Positions 25,823 through 34,513 of a DNA stretch of 64,000 nt are shown piece after piece. The translations under genes and the position numbers were made by a program. Each line of letters opens with the position of its first letter. The first letter of the stretch is position 1. Origin of the DNA: Nocardioides zeae (GTDB lineage Bacteria; Actinomycetota; Actinomycetes; Propionibacteriales; Nocardioidaceae); NCBI RefSeq assembly GCF_010686755.1, contig NZ_JAAGXA010000004.1, positions 234,427 to 298,426 of the forward strand. Direction: 5' to 3'. The notes under the pieces are model-generated. The model was not told the DNA's origin. It did no database searches and saw only the letters and a list, made by a program, of their open reading frames with translations.

Positions 25823-27744
25823 TCCCCGACCTCAGCGGGCTGACGCCCGACGTGCTGCGCGACCTCACCAACGTCGGCACGGTGCGTCGCGCGGAGCGGG
25901 AGGTCGACCAGGGCACCGTCGAGGTGACCTTCGCGGAGACCGACGCGGGGCTCGAGGCGACCGCGCCCGACGCCTCGTGCCTGCTGGGCGCCGGGCCCTT
26001 CGACTCGTGGCGCTGCGACTGCGCGGCGGGCGGGGGCTGTCGCCACGTCGTACGCGCGGTGCTGGCGTGGCGCTCCACCGCCGCAGGTCGTGGTGTGAGC
26101 CCTCCGGAAAGTGGCGGCCCGGCACCACGACCCGGGGAGGGGGACGGCGGGGGAGCGGTCGACGCCCGGACGGCGGCGGCAGCGGCACGCGCGCGGGCGG
26201 CGTACGGGCTCGTCGCCACGGTGCAGCGCGGCGCGCGCACGACGGTCGTGCTCCACGTGCCCGCCGAGGCGACGGTGCGGTTCGGTGCGGACGCCGACCC
26301 GCGGTTCGCGCGCTGCGACTGCGGCCAGCCCGGTTGCGTCCACCTCGACCACGCGCTCGCCGCGCTGGCAGGTCGGGCCGCGGACGGCCCGGGGGACGGT
26401 CTCGTCGCCGTGGACCCGGAGGGGGGCGGAGCCGCCGCAGCGCCCGGCGCCCTCACCGACGCCTGGCGCGACTGGTGGGCGCAGCTCGTCACCCTCGGTC
26501 TCGGTGCGGCGGAGGAGCTCGTCGCCGCCGGGGTGGGGCTCGCCACGCGGATGGAGGACGCCGGCCTCGTCCACCCGGGTGCGGTCGTGCGCGACCTCGT
26601 CGCCCAGCTCGCCCACCAGGCCGCGCGGGACGCGGAGGTGTCGCCGGCCCGGCTCGTGGGTCTCGCGGGCGAGCTGGAGTCGCGGCTGCGGGCGCTCGCG
26701 CGACCCGGGGGCGTCCCGCCCGCGCTGGTCGCCGGCGTGCCCGACGCCGAGCAGACCGTCGGCGCCCAACGTCTCGTCGGCCTCGGGGCCGAGCACCTGC
26801 ACGTCGGGGGCTGGGGTCGGCTGCGGGTCTACCTGGGCGACGTGCGCTCGGGGGCCGTGCGCACGCTGACGGTGGAGGGGACCGACACCGAGGAGACGCC
26901 GGTGACCGCGCGGCGGCTGGGGGCGCGGTCGCGGTCGGGCAGCACGTACGCCGACTGGGCCGCCGCCGCTGCGGTCCTCCCGCGCAGCCGACGCCGGGGC
27001 GCGGAGCTCGTGCTGCCACGGGCCTCACCGGCAGTCCGCCGCGGCGGGACCTGGCCGGTGCCCGACGACTCGCCGCTGCTCGCCGACCGCCTCGACATGG
27101 TCGCCGTGGGGGTCGACGTCCCCGGCCCCCTCGCGCCCCGCGGCTCCGCGGCCGGCGTCGGCGCCGTGCGGGTCGCCTCCGTGCGGGACGTCGTGCACGA
27201 CCTGCTCGAGGCCCGGCTGACGGCGACCATCGTCGACGAGCGGGGAGCGACGGCCCGGATCGAGCTGCCCGTGTCGGCCCGTGCACGGCCGGGCATCGAG
27301 GCGACGGCGGAGCGGTTGGCGTCGGGGACGACGACCGCCGTGGCGGGCCGGTGGGTACGTCGCGCCGAGGGTCTCGTCGTCCGGCCCACCTTGCTCGACG
27401 GGGCGGGCGGGCCGCTCGTCGTGCCGCTCGCCGAGGGGGCCGAGGGGGCCGAGGGGGCCGGCGGATCTCCGGCGGGGGAGGCCGAGCCGTCGACCGACCC
27501 GTGGCAGCGGCTCACGGGAGACGTCACCGAGACGCTGGGACGCCTGCTGGTGCTGGGGGCGCGTCGCGGTGCGGCGGGCTTGCGCCGCGACCTGGCCGAT
27601 CACGCGGCCCGAGCCGAGAGGCTGGGCCTGCTGCGCTGGGCCGGGGCCCTGCGGGCGGCCGCGGGCGAGGAGCTCGACCCGGCCGACCTGCTCGACCCGG
27701 CCGACCTGCTCGACCTGGCCGTGCTGCTGGAGATGGGGCGCTAG
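25819..27744 (+). CDS. SWIM zinc-finger protein, YehQ-like, with two SWIM-like motifs
   Basis: 641 aa, GTG start overlapping the VWA stop. A SWIM motif CDCAAGGGCRH (Cys66, Cys68, Cys74, His76) is followed by a second CxCx4CxH motif, CDCGQPGCVH (Cys166, Cys168, Cys173, His175). SWIM fingers bind DNA or protein. Between them, residues about 90-107 are encoded by an in-frame copy of a palindromic repeat that also lies just after the stop codon. The C-terminal part is long and repetitive (AEGAEGAEGA; DPADLLDPADLLD). Last gene of the operon. Confidence 0.88.
   Translation: MIPDLSGLTPDVLRDLTNVGTVRRAEREVDQGTVEVTFAETDAGLEATAPDASCLLGAGPFDSWRCDCAAGGGCRHVVRAVLAWRSTAAGRGVSPPESGGPAPRPGEGDGGGAVDARTAAAAARARAAYGLVATVQRGARTTVVLHVPAEATVRFGADADPRFARCDCGQPGCVHLDHALAALAGRAADGPGDGLVAVDPEGGGAAAAPGALTDAWRDWWAQLVTLGLGAAEELVAAGVGLATRMEDAGLVHPGAVVRDLVAQLAHQAARDAEVSPARLVGLAGELESRLRALARPGGVPPALVAGVPDAEQTVGAQRLVGLGAEHLHVGGWGRLRVYLGDVRSGAVRTLTVEGTDTEETPVTARRLGARSRSGSTYADWAAAAAVLPRSRRRGAELVLPRASPAVRRGGTWPVPDDSPLLADRLDMVAVGVDVPGPLAPRGSAAGVGAVRVASVRDVVHDLLEARLTATIVDERGATARIELPVSARARPGIEATAERLASGTTTAVAGRWVRRAEGLVVRPTLLDGAGGPLVVPLAEGAEGAEGAGGSPAGEAEPSTDPWQRLTGDVTETLGRLLVLGARRGAAGLRRDLADHAARAERLGLLRWAGALRAAAGEELDPADLLDPADLLDLAVLLEMGR
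26086..26136. repeat. Palindromic repeat, family I copy A, inside a coding region
   Basis: Left arm GGTCGTGGTGTGAG, loop GGAAAGTGG, right arm GCACCACGACC. About 90% identical to copy B at 27763 and similar to copy C at 34451. It is read in frame by the SWIM gene as GRGVSPPESGGPAPRPG. Confidence 0.8.
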
Positions 27745-27762
27745 GCCGTTCGCGCCCTCACC

Positions 27763-27814
27763 GGTCGTGGTGTGAGGCCCCCGGAAAGTGGTGGCCTCGC
27801 ACCACGACCCGGGG
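27763..27814. repeat. Palindromic repeat, family I copy B
   Basis: GGTCGTGGTGTGAGGCC (27763-27779) pairs with the arm ending at 27810 with one mismatch, loop containing GGAAAGTGG. It lies between the convergent SWIM and methyltransferase genes and could act as a bidirectional terminator. Confidence 0.8.
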
Positions 27815-27832
27815 GCGGGGAAGGGATGGGAC

Positions 27833-28894
27833 TCAGGGCATCCGCAGGACGCCGAGCCCCTTGTAGAGGTCGACGCGCTCGATGGTCGCGCCGGGCTCCG
27901 ACTCGGCCCAGCGCTCGCCGGTGATGCGCTCGTCGGAGCGGTCGTAGTCGTCCATGAGCACCAGGGCGCCCGGCGCGAGGCGGTCGCGCATGACCGGGAA
28001 TGCGGGGTACCGCGCCTCGGGGCCGCCCGATCCCGGCGGGCCGTCGACGATCATGAGGTCGATCGGGGGCAGGTCGCCGATCGCAGCCGCGTCGTACCAC
28101 TGCGGTTCGTGGCCCGGCACGGGCGAGTCGACGAGCGGCGCGATCCGCACCTCGGCGACGTCGGCGACGCCCGCCTCCTCGAGGGTGCGCTGCGTCTGGC
28201 CGCCGTAGTAGGCGTCGTGGTCGACGGAGATGATGCGGGTCGGCAGCCCGTACTGCTTCGCGACGAGCCCCATGAGGAGCGTCGACGAGCCGGAGCCGAA
28301 CTCGAGCACCGTCGCCGGGCGCCGGGTGCGGAGCAGGTCCACCAGGTGGAGCAGCAGGTCGGGCGACGCCGCGAAGCCGCTGAGGCCGGGCAGCGGACGC
28401 TCGATGCGCACCGCGTCGAAGAGCTGCAGCAGCGCCTGGGTCTGGCGCGTGGTGCCGACGTTCTCCGCCGTCAGCATCTTCTGCACCTCGTCCAGCGTCG
28501 ACGCCCGGACGCGGTGGAGCTCGGCCCGCTCGGCCTTCGCGGAGTCGGACACCGCGCCGCGGACGAGGTCGGTGGTGCGGATCGCGTTCTTCTCGACGGA
28601 CTCCCGGAGGCCGTCGGTGCGGGCCTTGAGCAGCGTCACGACCGTGTCGGTGCCGGCGCCGACGTGGCGGTCGTTGACGGCGAGCCGGCCGACCACCCCG
28701 TGCAGCGCGCCGAGGAGGACGGCCTGCACCGTCAGCACCACGCCGAGACCCAGCCCGATGAGCCAGGCCCCGTCGAGGTCGACCACCACCGCCGCGAGCA
28801 GCGGCAGCCCCACGAGCCCGACGAGGGCGACCAGGGCGACGACGGGACGTCCCCGTCGGGGGAGGAGGGTGCTCAGCGGCGTGCGTGACGTCAT
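27833..28894 (-). CDS. Membrane-anchored class I SAM-dependent methyltransferase
   Basis: 353 aa. Two N-terminal membrane helices (about 18-70), a coiled-coil-like linker (about 85-145), then a Rossmann-type methyltransferase: VLEFGSGSSTLLMGLVAKQYG (about 195), ISVDHDAYY, LMIVDGPPGSGG and LVLMDDYDRSDE. Resembles methyltransferases or O-methyltransferase-like proteins of glycan and lipid pathways. Substrate unknown. Start at 28894. It precedes the folP2-gpgS genes in the same direction but is separated by 48 bases. Confidence 0.82.
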   Translation of the reverse strand: MTSRTPLSTLLPRRGRPVVALVALVGLVGLPLLAAVVVDLDGAWLIGLGLGVVLTVQAVLLGALHGVVGRLAVNDRHVGAGTDTVVTLLKARTDGLRESVEKNAIRTTDLVRGAVSDSAKAERAELHRVRASTLDEVQKMLTAENVGTTRQTQALLQLFDAVRIERPLPGLSGFAASPDLLLHLVDLLRTRRPATVLEFGSGSSTLLMGLVAKQYGLPTRIISVDHDAYYGGQTQRTLEEAGVADVAEVRIAPLVDSPVPGHEPQWYDAAAIGDLPPIDLMIVDGPPGSGGPEARYPAFPVMRDRLAPGALVLMDDYDRSDERITGERWAESEPGATIERVDLYKGLGVLRMP

Positions 28895-28941
28895 GGTCAG
28901 GAATCTATCCAGACCCGCCGACGGTGTGGGGCAGCGGCGCG

Positions 28942-29805
28942 TCAGGCCAGTCCGCGGATCGCGCGCGCAGGCGGCCGCCGTCCCGCGATGGTCCACGCCA
29001 TGTCGACCACCTGACGGGTCTCGGGCACCTGGTGGACGCGGTAGATCCGCGCGCCCGCCTGGGCGCAGATCGCGGTGGCGGCCAGCGTGCCGAGCAGCCG
29101 GTCGCCGACCCCGCGGTCGAGGGTCTCGCCCACGAAGTCCTTGTTGGAGAGGCTGACGAGCACCGGCCAGCCCGTCGCGACCATCTCGCCGAGCCGGCGG
29201 GTCACCTCCAGCGACTGGAACGTGTTCTTCCCGAAGTCGTGGGCGGGGTCGATCACGATCGACTCCCGCGCCACGCCGGCGGCGAGCGCGCGCTCGGCGT
29301 ACGCCGTGGTGTCGGCGATCGCGGAGGCGACCACGTCGTCGTACGCCAGCCGGTGCGGTCGCGTGCGCGGCGTGACCCCGCCGGTGTGGGTGCAGATGAT
29401 CGCGGCGTCGTGCTCGGCGGCGGCGTCGACGAGCTCGGGGTCGGCACCGCCCCACGCGTCGTTGAGCACGTCGGCGCCCTCGGCGCAGACGGCGCGGCCG
29501 ACGGAGGCGCGCCAGGTGTCGACGGAGATGACGAGGTCGGGGTACGCCGCGCGCACCCGCGCCACGAACGACACCACGCGGCGCCGCTCCTCCGCCTCGT
29601 CGATCTCGACGCCCGGCGCGGCCTTGATGCCGCCGATGTCGACGATCTCCGCGCCCTCGTCGACGACCTGCGCCACGCGGTCGAAGGCCTTGTCCTCCGC
29701 CCAGGTGGCGCCCTTGTCGTAGAACGAGTCGGGCGTGCGGTTGACGATCGCCATCATCAGCGTGGCGTCGTCGGGGAACGAGTGCCGCCCCAGGCGCAGC
29801 GTCAT
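28942..29805 (-). CDS. Dihydropteroate synthase-like protein, FolP2 type
   Basis: 287 aa with the FolP2-type motif MAIVNRTPDSFYDKGAT (about 18-34), VDIGGIKAAPG, ISVDTWRA, IDPAHDFGKNTF, LSNKDFVGETL and the conserved tail ARAIRGLA. This is the mycobacterial FolP2 pattern rather than canonical DHPS; FolP2 is reported not to make dihydropteroate and its role is unclear. It overlaps gpgS by 4 bases, the same neighbourhood as Mycobacterium folP2-gpgS, suggesting a link to methylglucose lipopolysaccharide or glycerate glycoside metabolism (inference). Confidence 0.9.
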   Translation of the reverse strand: MTLRLGRHSFPDDATLMMAIVNRTPDSFYDKGATWAEDKAFDRVAQVVDEGAEIVDIGGIKAAPGVEIDEAEERRRVVSFVARVRAAYPDLVISVDTWRASVGRAVCAEGADVLNDAWGGADPELVDAAAEHDAAIICTHTGGVTPRTRPHRLAYDDVVASAIADTTAYAERALAAGVARESIVIDPAHDFGKNTFQSLEVTRRLGEMVATGWPVLVSLSNKDFVGETLDRGVGDRLLGTLAATAICAQAGARIYRVHQVPETRQVVDMAWTIAGRRPPARAIRGLA

Positions 29806-30767
29806 GCGGTCTCCTCCGGTGCCAGGACCGTGCGTTGGGGTGGGCGCTCGCCCACGGTCACGGCCCGCAGGTGCGGTACGGCGCCGGCCTCGGTGCGCAC
29901 GAACTGCCGCAGCCCGACCGTGTCGACGCCGGCGACCTCGCCCGTGCGGCGCGCGACCGCGGCGAGGATCTGCGTCGCCATCGCGCCCAGGTCGGCCAGC
30001 CCTTGGTGGCGGTGCGAGCGGCGTCCGAGGTCGACCTGGGCGATCGCGTCCGCGCCCCGCGCGCGCAGGGTGTCGACGAGCGCGGCCAGCTCGACGGCGT
30101 ACCCGGTCGGGACGCTCAGCGAGCCGAACAGGTCGCGCCGCACCGCCCACTCGCCCGCCAGCGGCTGCACGAGCCCGGCGAGCTCCGGGAACGCGAGCGC
30201 GATCAGCGGGCGGGCGACGAGCTCGGTGACCCGCCCCCCGTCGTACGGACCCCCGCCCTCGACGTCGAGCGGCCGCTCGTAGAAGCCCTTGACCAGACCG
30301 ACGGTCGGATCGGTGAGGAGGGGGCCGAGGAGGCCGGGCACGAAGTGGGTGTCCCACTCACGCAGGTCGGCGTCCATGAAGACGAGCACGTCGCCGCGGG
30401 TCACGAAGAGCGACTTCCACATCGCCTCGCCCTTCCCGGGCGCCCAGCCGAGGTCGGGGCGGATGTCGGCGGCGGCGTGCACCACGGCGCCCGCGTCGGC
30501 CGCTGCCTGCGCCGTGCCGTCGGTGGAGTCGGAGTCGATGACGACGATCTCGTCGAGGAGGCGCGCGGTCTCGACGAGCCGCTCGCGCACGCGGGTCACG
30601 ACGTCGCCGACGGTGGCGGCCTCGTTGCGGGCCGGTACGACGAGGCTGACGGTCGCGCCGGACGCCTCGCGCGCGGCGAGGAGGGCGTCGAGCGACCAGT
30701 CCTGCCAGTGGTGGGTGCGACGGGCCGACCACGCGGACGTGGCGTCGTCAGGGCGCGGCGCGTTCAC
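29802..30767 (-). CDS. gpgS: Glucosyl-3-phosphoglycerate synthase
   Basis: 321 aa GT-A fold glycosyltransferase (GT81-like): VSLVVPARNEAATVGDVV (about 40-57), the metal-binding DxD in VFMDADLREWD (about 130), PLAGEWAVRRDL and the basic DLGRRSHRHQGL segment. It transfers glucose from a nucleotide sugar to 3-phosphoglycerate, the first step to glucosylglycerate and methylglucose lipopolysaccharides. Its stop overlaps the folP2-like start, indicating an operon. Confidence 0.93.
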   Translation of the reverse strand: MNAPRPDDATSAWSARRTHHWQDWSLDALLAAREASGATVSLVVPARNEAATVGDVVTRVRERLVETARLLDEIVVIDSDSTDGTAQAAADAGAVVHAAADIRPDLGWAPGKGEAMWKSLFVTRGDVLVFMDADLREWDTHFVPGLLGPLLTDPTVGLVKGFYERPLDVEGGGPYDGGRVTELVARPLIALAFPELAGLVQPLAGEWAVRRDLFGSLSVPTGYAVELAALVDTLRARGADAIAQVDLGRRSHRHQGLADLGAMATQILAAVARRTGEVAGVDTVGLRQFVRTEAGAVPHLRAVTVGERPPQRTVLAPEETA

Positions 30768-30871
30768 CTCGACAGGTTAGAGGTGGGTCGGGAACGGGGT
30801 CGGGGCGGTCGGCGCGGGCCGGTGGGGAAAACAGGTCGAGGACTGTCAGCCGCTCCTGCCAGGCTGCACCC

Positions 30872-32341
30872 ATGCCCGACCAGGACGCCTTCATCGACGC
30901 CTTCGCCCGCTTCCTCGACAGGGTGGTGCACGACCACGAGCGCAGGACCTCGTCCGACCCGGGCGAGCTGGTGCGGATCCTCGACGCCCATCTCGGCACG
31001 CCGGCCGCCGACTGCTCGATCGTGACGGAGAAGCTGCCGCCCTGGCGCCTCGTCGACGCCGACGTGGTGATGGAGTCGATGGCGGATGCGGCCGGTCGCG
31101 TGCTGGGTCTGTCCGTCGACCGGCGGCAGCACGATGTCAGCTTCCGCTCGATCGTGGCTGGCCGGCACGGTGCGGCGGGCATCGCTCCGGTGGACCACGT
31201 CACGATGCCGATCGGGCCGGGGGAGGAGCGCCGCGTCGTCTCCCGCGGCCTGCGTCTCCTGACCTGGGCCGGCGAGCCGGTGGCCGTGCTGCAGTCGGCC
31301 GCCGACCCGGAGTGGAACCGTCAGGAGGCGACCTTGGAGGTGGTCGGCGCCCGCCCCGCGACGGTGGACGCCTTCCTGGCGGAGGTCCGACGCCGGATGA
31401 CCGCCGACAGCGTGCTGCGCGGGCAGGTGATGACGTTCCGTCCGCACGGGTTCGAGTCGATGCTCGGGGGCGTCGCCTTCGTCGAGCGGCCCTCCGTGGC
31501 GCGGGACGACGTCGTGCTCCCGGACGGTGCTTTCGAACGACTCGAGCAGCACGTGCTCGCGCTCGGCGTCCACCGGGAGGCGCTGCTCGCCGCCGGGCAG
31601 CACCTGAAGCGCGGCGTCCTGCTCTACGGCCCGCCGGGCACGGGCAAGACCCACACGGTGCGCCACCTCGTCGGAGCGGCCGCGGGCACGACCGTGCTGA
31701 TGCTCAGCGGCAACTCCCTCGGTGCGGTGCGGGAGGCCGCGAGCATCGCCCGCGTGCTCGAACCCGCGATCGTCGTGCTGGAGGACTGCGACCTCATCGC
31801 CGAGGACCGCGACATGATGGGGTCGCCCGACTCGCTGCTGTTCGAGCTGTTGGAGGCGCTCGACGGCCTCGACGGGGACGCGGACGTCGCCTTCCTGCTC
31901 ACGACCAACCGGCCCGACCTGCTGGAGCAGGCGCTGGCGCAGCGGCCGGGGCGCATCGACCTCGCCATCGAGGTGCCGCGACCTGACGCGGCCGCGCGGC
32001 GCCGGCTCTTCGCGCTCTACGCCCGGAGCCTCGACCTGAGCGATGCGGCCGTGGACGCGGCGGCCGACCGGGCGGAGGGTGTCACCGCCTCGTTCGCCAA
32101 GGAGCTGGTGCGCCGCACCGTGCTGGCCGCCGCCGTGGAGGGCGTGCCCGTCGCCGACCGGCACCTGGAGGAAGCCCTCGACGAGCTCCTCGGTGACCGC
32201 GAGTCGTTCACCCGCAGCCTGCTGGCCTCGGGGCCGGCGACGCACGAGGACGAGGCGCTCGGTCCCCGCCGTCGCGGTGAGGTCGGCGAGTCGTGGCTCG
32301 ACGAGGAGGGCAACAGCCACGTGGTCCTGGGTGGTGACTGA
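30872..32341 (+). CDS. AAA+ ATPase with unknown N-terminal domain
   Basis: 489 aa. The first 200 residues form an unrecognised domain. The AAA+ module has Walker A GPPGTGKT (253-260), Walker B IVVLEDCDLIAED (about 303-315), and LLTTNRPDLLEQALAQRPGRIDLAIEVPRPD with the arginine finger, as in FtsH/Cdc48-type ATPases. No protease motif follows; the C-terminus ends in a polar tail (ESWLDEEGNSHVVLGGD). It could be a solitary unfoldase. Divergent from gpgS and convergent with the next gene, 2 bases apart. Confidence 0.85.
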   Translation: MPDQDAFIDAFARFLDRVVHDHERRTSSDPGELVRILDAHLGTPAADCSIVTEKLPPWRLVDADVVMESMADAAGRVLGLSVDRRQHDVSFRSIVAGRHGAAGIAPVDHVTMPIGPGEERRVVSRGLRLLTWAGEPVAVLQSAADPEWNRQEATLEVVGARPATVDAFLAEVRRRMTADSVLRGQVMTFRPHGFESMLGGVAFVERPSVARDDVVLPDGAFERLEQHVLALGVHREALLAAGQHLKRGVLLYGPPGTGKTHTVRHLVGAAAGTTVLMLSGNSLGAVREAASIARVLEPAIVVLEDCDLIAEDRDMMGSPDSLLFELLEALDGLDGDADVAFLLTTNRPDLLEQALAQRPGRIDLAIEVPRPDAAARRRLFALYARSLDLSDAAVDAAADRAEGVTASFAKELVRRTVLAAAVEGVPVADRHLEEALDELLGDRESFTRSLLASGPATHEDEALGPRRRGEVGESWLDEEGNSHVVLGGD

Positions 32342-32343
32342 CG

Positions 32344-33279
32344 TCAGCGGTCGGGGTCGAAGCCGTACTCGTCCAGCACGTGGCCCGACAGCGTCGTGCT
32401 CATCCGGGCGCCCTCCGCGTAGGCGTTCGTGATCCAGATGTCGACCTGGGGCAGCTTGTCGATCGGGTCGAGCCCGACCTGGACCCAGTTGAGCACGGCG
32501 TCCTCCACGTTGAGGTCGGCGATCCCGCGGCCGATGTTGTCGAAGAGGCGGGGCACGTCGAGGTCGGTCAGGTCGATCACGGAGGCGCCGCGCCCGAGGG
32601 TGTCGTCGCGGATCCACAGGTACGGCGCGCCCGGGTCCTCGTCGTTCACGGTCCAGGTCTCGGTGCGCGGCGTGGTCGCCGCCACCGGGATGGTGATGGA
32701 CGCGCCGTTCTCGTCGAAGCGCAGCTCCGTCACGTAGGGGCGCTTCACCGCCCGCCACTGCTCGAGCAGCGTCGTCACGTGGGCCTCGTCGGGCGCCCAG
32801 TCGTCCAGACCCTCGAGCGCGACCGTGGGCCGGTCGGCGAACACGTCGCCCGGGTCCGGCTCCTCCGGCGTGAGGCGGACGTCGTCGATGGAGACGAGCT
32901 GGGCCCGCTGCTCGGCGACCGCCTCGTCGTGCTCGTCGGTGCCGAACAGCTGTCGCACCCCGACGCCTGCGCCGACGAGCAGCGCCACGGTGACGGCGAG
33001 GGTCAGGAGACGGCGGGTGCTGCTCGTGCTCGTGCCGGACGACGGCGGCGTACGGCGCGGGGCCGGCCTCGTCGCGAGCTGGGCCGCCGCCGCGTCGACG
33101 GCGTCACCCCGGAGGTCGGTGAGCAGGGTGGCCAGCTGGTCCACGTGGGTCGCCGCGAGGGCGGTCGCGGTGCGCTCCTCGCGCTCGACGGCGTCGAGCT
33201 GACCATCGACGTACGCCTCGGTGAGTGCCGCGACGACGGCGTTCCGGTCGGTGTCCCTCGCGCGCTTCGGTGGTGCCAC
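32344..33279 (-). CDS. DUF1707 domain single-pass membrane protein
   Basis: 311 aa. DUF1707-like N-terminus (RDTDRNAVVAALTEAYVDGQLDAVEREERTATAL, about 8-55), a Thr/Ser/Pro linker, a membrane helix (about 90-107, LLTLAVTVALLVGAGVGV) and an acidic extracytoplasmic domain (about 115-311) of unknown fold. GTG start at 33279. Function unknown; the cytoplasmic DUF1707 and external domain suggest a signalling or scaffold role (inference). Divergent from the rhomboid gene. Confidence 0.78.
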   Translation of the reverse strand: MAPPKRARDTDRNAVVAALTEAYVDGQLDAVEREERTATALAATHVDQLATLLTDLRGDAVDAAAAQLATRPAPRRTPPSSGTSTSSTRRLLTLAVTVALLVGAGVGVRQLFGTDEHDEAVAEQRAQLVSIDDVRLTPEEPDPGDVFADRPTVALEGLDDWAPDEAHVTTLLEQWRAVKRPYVTELRFDENGASITIPVAATTPRTETWTVNDEDPGAPYLWIRDDTLGRGASVIDLTDLDVPRLFDNIGRGIADLNVEDAVLNWVQVGLDPIDKLPQVDIWITNAYAEGARMSTTLSGHVLDEYGFDPDR

Positions 33280-33348
33280 GTCGGCAGTCCCTACCCACCC
33301 CGCGTCGTCCCGACTCCTGGCTGGGCGCCCGTCGCTAGCCTGATCGGC

Positions 33349-33951
33349 ATGAGCACACCGGTGCAGACGGCCCCCGAGCGCGGTCCGGTCCGCGACGCCG
33401 CGACGCTGGTCGGCGGGTTCGTCGCGGTCCTGTGGGTCCTCGAGGTCGTCGACACGATCGTCGGCCACCGCCTCGACCAGTTCGGCGTGCAGCCGCGCAC
33501 CGACGAGGGCCTCGTCGGCATCGCGACGGCGCCGCTGCTGCACCTCGGCTTCGAGCACCTCGTCTCCAACACGATCCCGCTGCTGGTGCTGGGCTTCGTC
33601 ATCGCCCTGTCGGGGATCGGCCAGGCGCTCGCGGTCACGGGCGCGATCTGGGTCATCGGCGGCTTCGGCACGTGGCTCTTCGCCCCGTCGGGCACCAACC
33701 ACATCGGCGCGTCGGTGCTCGTCTTCGGCTTCATCGTCTACCTGGTGCTCCGCGGCTTCTTCACCCGGCGCATCGGCCAGATCGCCGTCGGTGTCGTGGT
33801 GCTGGTGCTCTACGGCGGCGCCCTGTGGGGCGTGCTCCCGGGCCAGCCGGGCATCTCGTGGCAGGGCCACCTCTTCGGCGCCGTCGGCGGAGGGCTCGCG
33901 GCGGCGATGCTGACACCGCGCCGTACCGATCCGACAGGAGCTTCTCGATGA
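33349..33951 (+). CDS. Rhomboid family intramembrane serine protease
   Basis: 200 aa with six membrane helices. LHLGFEHLVSNTIPLLVLGF matches the first conserved region, the catalytic Ser is in HIGASVLVFGFIVYL, and the catalytic His in WQGHLFGAVGGGLAAA near the end. Rhomboids cleave membrane proteins within the bilayer. A TAGCCT hexamer ends 8 bases before the ATG and no Shine-Dalgarno is seen, which suggests a leaderless mRNA. The stop overlaps the next start (ATGA). Confidence 0.88.
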   Translation: MSTPVQTAPERGPVRDAATLVGGFVAVLWVLEVVDTIVGHRLDQFGVQPRTDEGLVGIATAPLLHLGFEHLVSNTIPLLVLGFVIALSGIGQALAVTGAIWVIGGFGTWLFAPSGTNHIGASVLVFGFIVYLVLRGFFTRRIGQIAVGVVVLVLYGGALWGVLPGQPGISWQGHLFGAVGGGLAAAMLTPRRTDPTGASR

Positions 33952-34436
33952 CTGCGTTCTCGGTGACCCACGAGGCGACGGCCGTGCTGCCCGTCGAGCG
34001 GCAGGCCGTGTGGGACGTGCTGACCGACCCGGGGACGCTCGCCCAGCTGACGCCCATGCTGACCTCGATCGAGGAGCAGGGCGAGCACTGGGTGTGGCGC
34101 ATGACGAAGGTGCCCGGGCTCAGCCTCGCCGTCGCCCCGGAGTTCACGGAGCGCATGACGTTCACGGAGCTGGAGCGCATCGACTTCCGCCACGACCCGC
34201 CCGCGGGACGGGACGAGGACGCGGGGGCCGAGGGGTGGTACGAGCTGCGTGACGCCACCGACGCCGAGCGGGGCGCCGCGGAGGTGGCCTCCCACCTGGC
34301 GATCAGCCTCACCATCACCGTCGACCTGCCGCTCCCGCGGCTGTCGGCGCCGGCGGTCAAGACCGCCATGAAGCGCGTCGTGGCCTCGATGGGCAACGGC
34401 TTCGCGGAGAACCTCGACCGGCACCTGGGGATCTGA
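33948..34436 (+). CDS. SRPBCC family protein (DUF2505-like)
   Basis: 162 aa, START/Bet v1-like fold: FSVTHEATAVLPVERQAVWDVLTDPGTLAQLTPMLTSI at the N-terminus and a C-terminal helix AVKTAMKRVVASMGNGFAENLDRHL. Such proteins bind small hydrophobic ligands. Translationally coupled to the rhomboid gene (4-base overlap), so they form an operon. Ligand unknown. Confidence 0.85.
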   Translation: MTAFSVTHEATAVLPVERQAVWDVLTDPGTLAQLTPMLTSIEEQGEHWVWRMTKVPGLSLAVAPEFTERMTFTELERIDFRHDPPAGRDEDAGAEGWYELRDATDAERGAAEVASHLAISLTITVDLPLPRLSAPAVKTAMKRVVASMGNGFAENLDRHLGI

Positions 34437-34450
34437 CCCCGGAGCACCCT

Positions 34451-34497
34451 GGTCGTGGTGTGAGGCCACCGAGAAGTGGAGGGCTCACACCACGACC
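34451..34497. repeat. Palindromic repeat, family I copy C
   Basis: GGTCGTGGTGTGAGGCC (34451-34467) and GGGCTCACACCACGACC (34481-34497) with one mismatch; loop contains GAGAAGTGG. It lies between the convergent SRPBCC and aldo/keto reductase genes. Confidence 0.8.
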
Positions 34498-34513
34498 GAG
34501 ATGGGGTGTCGGA

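Noticed and set aside
28942..29805. Canonical folate-pathway dihydropteroate synthase
   Set aside because: The NRTPDSFYDKG motif, the RAIRGLA tail and coupling to gpgS match the FolP2 type, which is reported not to have that activity.
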